NCBI GenBank assembly: GCA_017882055.1
Contig: JADGQE010000140.1
Coordinates: 1-9,246, forward strand
Source of the DNA: Thermoflexales bacterium
GTDB lineage: Bacteria > Chloroflexota > Anaerolineae > Fen-1058
Length of the DNA stretch: 9,246 nt
Direction: 5' to 3'
Shown here piece by piece: positions 5,889 to 9,246 of the stretch; within the stretch, counting starts at the first letter, position 1; each line of letters starts with the position of its first letter. Both the position numbers and the translations under genes were made by a program. Below the pieces are notes generated by a model. The model had not been told where the DNA came from. It did no database searches and saw only the letters and a list, made by a program, of their open reading frames with translations.

Positions 5889-6181
5889 CAGAGTGATTCC
5901 AGGAGCTTGACCAGCTGGCTAAGTTCCTGGTTCGCCGCGCGCCACTCCAGTAACTCGGTGTAGAGCATGTGATCATCCGGCGTAACCCCGGCCTGTTTCA
6001 GACGGCTTTCCAGTTGCTGCACTGAGTCGTATTTATCCTGCAGGCGTCGCGTCGACTGGCGCAGCGTCACAATGCGCTCCGAGGTTTCGGCGGCAATGCC
6101 TTTCGTGACAATTTCCTCTTCGCTGCTCGGCAGTACGGCCACGGCTTGATCAAGCAATTGGCGCGTGCGCACGGATAACAT
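5888..6181 (-). CDS. Small helical protein upstream of the TumE-like gene, possible antitoxin
   Basis: A 97-residue charged, almost wholly helical protein (MLSVRTRQLLDQAVAVLPSSEEEI...). Residues about 28-62 have a coiled-coil look (ETSERIVTLRQSTRRLQDKYDSVQQLESRLKQ in two halves), and the C-terminus WRAANQELSQLVKLLESL is a second amphipathic helix. I do not recognise a family and see no clear DNA-binding motif. It is very likely translated: GGGAGG lies six bases before the ATG at 6181, and its stop overlaps the next start in a TGATG. By position, small size and coupling it could be the antitoxin or partner of the TumE-like protein; this is inference only. Confidence 0.8.
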   Translation of the reverse strand: MLSVRTRQLLDQAVAVLPSSEEEIVTKGIAAETSERIVTLRQSTRRLQDKYDSVQQLESRLKQAGVTPDDHMLYTELLEWRAANQELSQLVKLLESL

Positions 6182-6229
6182 CGCGTGCCTCCCTGTTGTT
6201 CCTGACTGATTTTACGTTACTTCACTTCG

Positions 6230-6235
6230 ATTATA
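6230..6235 (-). promoter_or_regulatory. Perfect -10 box for the small-gene pair
   Basis: On the minus strand TATAAT (6235-6230), itself in TATATAAT, lies about 50 bases upstream of the start at 6181. No good -35 box is found at 16-18 bases upstream; that position falls in the likely left end of the IS630 remnant, so the original -35 may have been replaced by the insertion. Confidence 0.5.
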
Positions 6236-6891
6236 TAGATGTTCAGAAAAAGACTTTGACTCCGGTGCGGAAAATTCGGGTAAAATGGCTGGACTCGTTC
6301 TTCATCCATCCTTCAGGAGTCGCGCCATGAATTGTCGTCTCACCCTCACTGCCAAACTCCGCATGGCGGTGTATCAACGCCTGCAACCAGCCTATGACCG
6401 GGGCCAGATTCGGCTCATCAAGCGCATTCATGCGTTACTGGCCGTGGTGGATGGCAAATCCCTCAGCGCTGTGGCGGGCCAGTTGCAGTTGAGCGAGCAA
6501 ACCTTGCGCAACTATCTCACTGCGTTCATTCTCAAAGGCCTCGACAGCTTGGCCTATCGCCGCCCGCCGGGTCGGCCCGCCAAACTGACCCAGACGCAAC
6601 GAAAGGAGTTAGCCGACCTGCTCGACGCGGGTCCAGAAAAAGCCGGTTATGAGGCGGGCGGGTGGAACACCGGGTTGATTCAAGATTTGATTCTGACCCG
6701 CTTTAAGGCGGAGTACACGCCGCGCTGCGTGGCGGAACTCTTGCAGACGCTGGGCTTCTCCTGGCAGAAAGCCCGGTTTGTGTCCGACCACTTGGCGGAT
6801 GTGGCCCCGGCCCAACAAACTTGGAGCACCCAAACTTGGCCGGAAATTCAGGCCGTAGCGAAACAGAAACACGCGAGGGTGCTGTTTGGTG
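6236..6891 (+). mobile_element. IS630-type element, 5' fragment
   Basis: The remnant holds the promoter region, start and N-terminal half of an IS630-type transposase gene and stops abruptly near 6891, where IS21-type sequence begins. IS630 elements insert at TA, and a TATATA tract at about 6231-6236 marks a plausible left boundary. The exact end was not determined because the right end, needed to compare terminal repeats, is missing. Confidence 0.65.
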
Positions 6892-6896
6892 CGTAA
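6327..6896 (+). pseudogene. IS630-family transposase, N-terminal part only
   Basis: The start at 6327 (MNCRLTLTAKLRMAVYQRL) has AGGAG seven bases upstream. Residues about 25-75 form a helix-turn-helix (AVAGQLQLSEQTLRNYL), followed by the GRPAKLT linker and a winged-helix block, GWNTGLIQDLILTRFKAEYT and PRCVAELLQTLGFSWQKARF, typical of IS630 DNA-binding regions. Reading ends at KQKHARVLFGA; in intact relatives VLFGDE continues here with the first catalytic aspartate of the DDE domain. That domain is lost where the IS21-type end begins, so the protein cannot transpose. A weak promoter, TTGACT (6256-6261) and TAAAAT (6281-6286), is 19 bases apart. An in-frame ATG at 6285 overlaps this promoter and is unlikely. 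Confidence 0.88.
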
Positions 6897-6938
6897 TCCG
6901 GGCCATGCCGATCACTGAATCCGGGCCATGCCGATCAC
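6895..6938 (+). repeat. Tandem 21-bp repeat at the IS21-type end
   Basis: Two identical 21-base copies (6895-6915 and 6918-6938), starting AATCCGGGCCATGCC and ending GATCAC, follow each other with a two-base TG spacer, a 23-base period. Such repeats at the tip of IS21-family elements are the binding sites of the IstA transposase. Confidence 0.85.
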
Positions 6939-7015
6939 CGGTACCGAGCGAACGGCGCTGGATAATCTCACCACTCTAGGGCATGATCGTCCTCTATACC
7001 AAAGAGGAGGCCGAC

Positions 7016-7187
7016 ATGTGCCAAGAAAGGTTATCCATGCGCAACATCCAAGAAATTCTGCGACTCAAGTGGGAGAGCGGACTTTCCCACCGAGCCATCG
7101 CCAACAGTTGTGGTATCTCGCCCGCGACCGTCAGTGATTATCTATTGCGGGCCCAGGCGGCGGGTCTGAGCTGGCCGCTGCCACTGA
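7016..7187 (+). pseudogene. istA: IS21-family transposase IstA, N-terminal fragment
   Basis: ATG at 7016 follows a strong GAGGAGG ribosome binding site. The peptide MCQERLSMRNIQEILRLKWE, then SGLSHRAIANSCGISPATVSDYLLRAQAAGLSWPLP, is the N-terminal helix-turn-helix of IS21 IstA proteins. After LSWPLP the family sequence is lost and the frame runs on to 7300 through DNA that is coding on the other strand. About 57 residues of a protein normally near 500 remain, without the DDE catalytic core or istB. Confidence 0.87.
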
Positions 7188-8220
7188 ACGTAACCGGATC
7201 AGTCGTGACCAGGACGAGGGTGCCTGTATACTCTTGCCCATTGACTATGACAATGGCATCCCGCAAACCAATGCCATATTGGCCGTTGGATTGCAGGTGA
7301 GCGGTGTACGTCAACCAGTTGCCGCCGACGCCGAGACCATTCGTGGCGGGCGCATAGAATGAGGCACTGCCATTGCCCTGAATATCGTACGTGAGCGAAT
7401 TGCCCAACGCCAACGCGACCGCTGTGCTAAACACAGGCCGCGCCTGCACTGCGCCCGTAGCGATGAGAGTGTTATTCTCATCATAGACTTGCGCCTGCGG
7501 TGCGGTGAGTGACGTGAACTGCGCGCCGACCCAGGAATTGGTGTTCCATTCGGCGTACAATGTGCCGGACAGGACGGTGTGCGAGACGACGAGTGAGGCA
7601 GACAAGCTGTTGCCACTGTGTGTAGCTGGAACAAAAATCAGTTGTGATACACCATTGGGCAGAATGCCGAATGGAGCGCTCGACAAGAGCATGGCCGGGA
7701 CGGGCGGATCGTTTGGAATGTTGCCGACGATGATTTTGTTATCCTGTAAAGCCTTTCGAATCAGATCGATACCACATTTTACGCCTTGGTCATGTCCCCA
7801 CGGAAAAGTGTTAAACGAGCAGCTCAAAGATGATGACTGCGTTGGAAACGGTGTAACCGTCGGCGTGGCTGTTGGAGAAGATGTAGGCGTGGGGCTTGGC
7901 GTCGCTGTTGAAGTGGGTGTAGCTGTGCAACCAGGGCATGCTGTGGGCGTGGTATTGGGAGTGGCTGTCGGTGTCGATGTCGGCGTTGGCGTCGGCGTCG
8001 ATGTAGGCGTAGGTGTGAATGTCGCAAATTTAGCGATAATTTGCTTGTCGGATTGGATGACCACACTGAGCGGGTTAGCATTGCCCGCAGCATCCCCCGT
8101 CCATTGATCAAAGGCGTAGCCTGCATTCGGATTTGGGACTAGAGTCACCTCAGTCAAATCGGAATACTTGTTATTGGGGCAGTTGGCGGTTCGGGTTACC
8201 GCGCCCGCGCCCGATATACT
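7185..8220 (-). pseudogene. Internal fragment of a surface protein: InlB-like repeat, Thr-Pro linker, unknown domain
   Basis: Three parts can be read in order. First, a divergent InlB B-repeat-like domain: YSDLTEVTLVPNPNAGYAF, DQWTGDAAGNANPL and VVIQSDKQIIAKF. Second, a linker of about 65 residues rich in Thr, Pro and Ser (TPTPTSTPTPTPT), interrupted by ACPGC, at about 7835-8035. Third, a beta-rich domain of about 220 residues that I do not recognise, with the repeated look of secreted proteins (GNGSASFYAPATNGLGVGGNWLTY as two stretches). It has no signal peptide or proper start: the ORF opens inside transposase sequence at 8271. It also has no natural end: the frame runs into the istA fragment and stops at 7138. 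Both ends were therefore cut by insertion elements. Thr-Pro linkers of this kind are common in Chloroflexota exported proteins. Confidence 0.75.
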
Positions 8221-9246
8221 TGGTTTCGCGCTTTTCCTGGCGTTCAAAGGTGTAAGCCAGAAACTCTTCAACGTTATGCGCTTTGAGGATGGCCGTGGCC
8301 GCGTTGATCAACTCGGCTTCCGCTTGAAACTGGCGTTTGCCGCGCGCGGGCGGCGGCGTGAGCGCCCATAGTTTTGTAGTTGCCCGCTGCAGTCGTCCTT
8401 CCAAGCCGTTGAGTTGACTCTGCCGATAACTTTCCGAACGGGCGACGAAGACCTGTTCAGTCCATTCGATGGTTTGTTCATGCGCTGAGCCGGGTAGTGG
8501 CGCGATTTCGGCTTGGAGAGTACGTTCAAAGACGTATCCTTCAGCCAGCAAGACGCGGTTGCCCTTCTCATTCTTAATGTAGATGGGCTCTAACGGCCGA
8601 TTGCCGTTATGGGCGGCTGCGACCCACGCTTCCATCTCTTGGGCGGTATCGCCAGTCTGCGCCAACGGACACAAATAGTGCTGGCGTAAGTGATGAATAT
8701 GCGCCCGGGTTGCCAGAGCACTCATTTTACTGTCGCCGACAAACAGCCGCCCTATTCCGTCAATGATTTGTAGTACGCGATCCACGGCGGGCCGATACAA
8801 ATTGTCATCCGCAACGTCGCCCGCCACCACTTGGCTCATCAAGGGCAATCCAAAGGGGTCCAGCGCGGCTACCATCACCTTGACTTGCCGCAAGGTTGGG
8901 TCGTCTTTGCTGTACCCATATTGAAACAGGCTCTCTTCGCCACCTTCATGGTAGCCTGAAACCGTGGTGGCGTCCAAACGTATCTGTTTGGCTTTCAAGT
9001 CATAGACCCGGATGATATTCTGACTCAGTTCTTTCTCAATCGCTTGCCAGATATCCGGTTGGCTCAAGCGGCGCAGCAAAAGCGTCAGGCGATCATCGGT
9101 GAAGTCCAAATCGCGGACGGTCTGCCCGGTAATCCTTTCAATGGTCGCGTGGGCTTGTTTGACCCATGCTTGCACCGGCTGCTTGCGGTGGTTGCTCTCG
9201 GTAAGCAGATGTGCCAGCCAGATACTGGCAATCCAGCCCCAACTCA
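8171..9246 (-). pseudogene. IS1634-type transposase, 3' truncated, continues past the right edge
   Basis: The frame is open from the right edge (SWGWIASIWLAHLLTESNHRKQPVQAWV...) to a stop at 8171, so the gene starts outside the window; the GTG at 9175 is internal. The core reads IRLDATTVSGYHEGGEESLF and QYGYSKDDPTLRQVKVMVAALDPFGLPL, with the first catalytic Asp in LDATT, and LFVGDSKMSA with the likely second. These match IS1634/IS4-like transposases. The protein ends at ETKYIGRGRGNPNRQLPQ, but relatives continue for roughly 100-150 residues including the region with the third catalytic acid. The end coincides with the start of the surface-protein fragment, so the element has lost its C-terminal part and right end and should be inactive. 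Confidence 0.85.

Larger units (their letters stand above)
6892..7187 (+). mobile_element. IS21-type element, left-end fragment
   Basis: The fragment holds tandem end repeats (6895-6915 and 6918-6938), a leader, and the first codons of istA. It begins where the IS630-type transposase is cut and ends near 7187, where unrelated minus-strand coding sequence begins. IS21 elements carry repeated transposase-binding sites at their ends, which fits the tandem repeat. The right end and istB are absent. Confidence 0.7.

Noticed and set aside
7505..8107. Plus-strand open frame with Gly-Val repeats
   Set aside because: It is the reverse strand of the Thr-Pro linker of the surface-protein fragment; GV repeats are the expected antisense product of TP codons.

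Overview
The window looks like a piece of a bacterial chromosome of moderately high GC. Chloroflexota is the best guess, on two grounds: a long Thr-Pro linker of the kind common in Chloroflexota surface proteins, and a response regulator whose C-terminal half resembles a roadblock/LC7 domain. This is inference from protein style; no rRNA or other phylogenetic marker is present.

The left half (about 1-4000) is ordinary chromosome. On the minus strand a GNAT acetyltransferase (1304-1744) lies upstream of an Acr3-type arsenite efflux permease (170-1228), which has its own promoter and a strong ribosome binding site. An unidentified open frame continues off the left edge. On the plus strand is a complete moaA (2097-3074) with a near-consensus sigma-70 promoter and a strong intrinsic terminator. 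A minus-strand gene (3187-3978) encodes a receiver domain fused to a probable roadblock/LC7 domain and converges on the same terminator. Nested palindromes sharing the motif TGATCTACTGAG lie on both sides of moaA.

Between 3979 and 4451 there is no gene. The stretch holds two imperfect direct repeats of about 60 bp, an 11-bp hairpin and a promoter. It leads into a plus-strand HNH-endonuclease gene (4452-5437) that is broken twice. The first break coincides with three tandem copies of a 7-bp unit, and loss of one copy would restore the frame exactly. Convergent to it, on the minus strand, is a translationally coupled pair: a 97-residue helical protein, then a protein resembling TumE/DUF6516 toxins that carries one frameshift. 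Together 4452-6181 looks like a decaying defence or toxin-antitoxin islet.

The right third (about 6240-9246) is a graveyard of insertion sequences. It contains the 5' part of an IS630-type transposase gene, then the left end and first codons of an IS21-type istA gene. Next is a fragment of a large surface protein (InlB-like repeat, Thr-Pro linker, unrecognised beta-rich domain). Last is an IS1634-type transposase gene that lacks its 3' end and runs off the right edge. None of these coding regions is intact within the window.

I see no complete new system. The most interesting signals are the heptanucleotide-repeat frameshift in the HNH gene, the paired palindromes around moaA, the duplicated intergenic repeat, and the small-gene/TumE-like pair.
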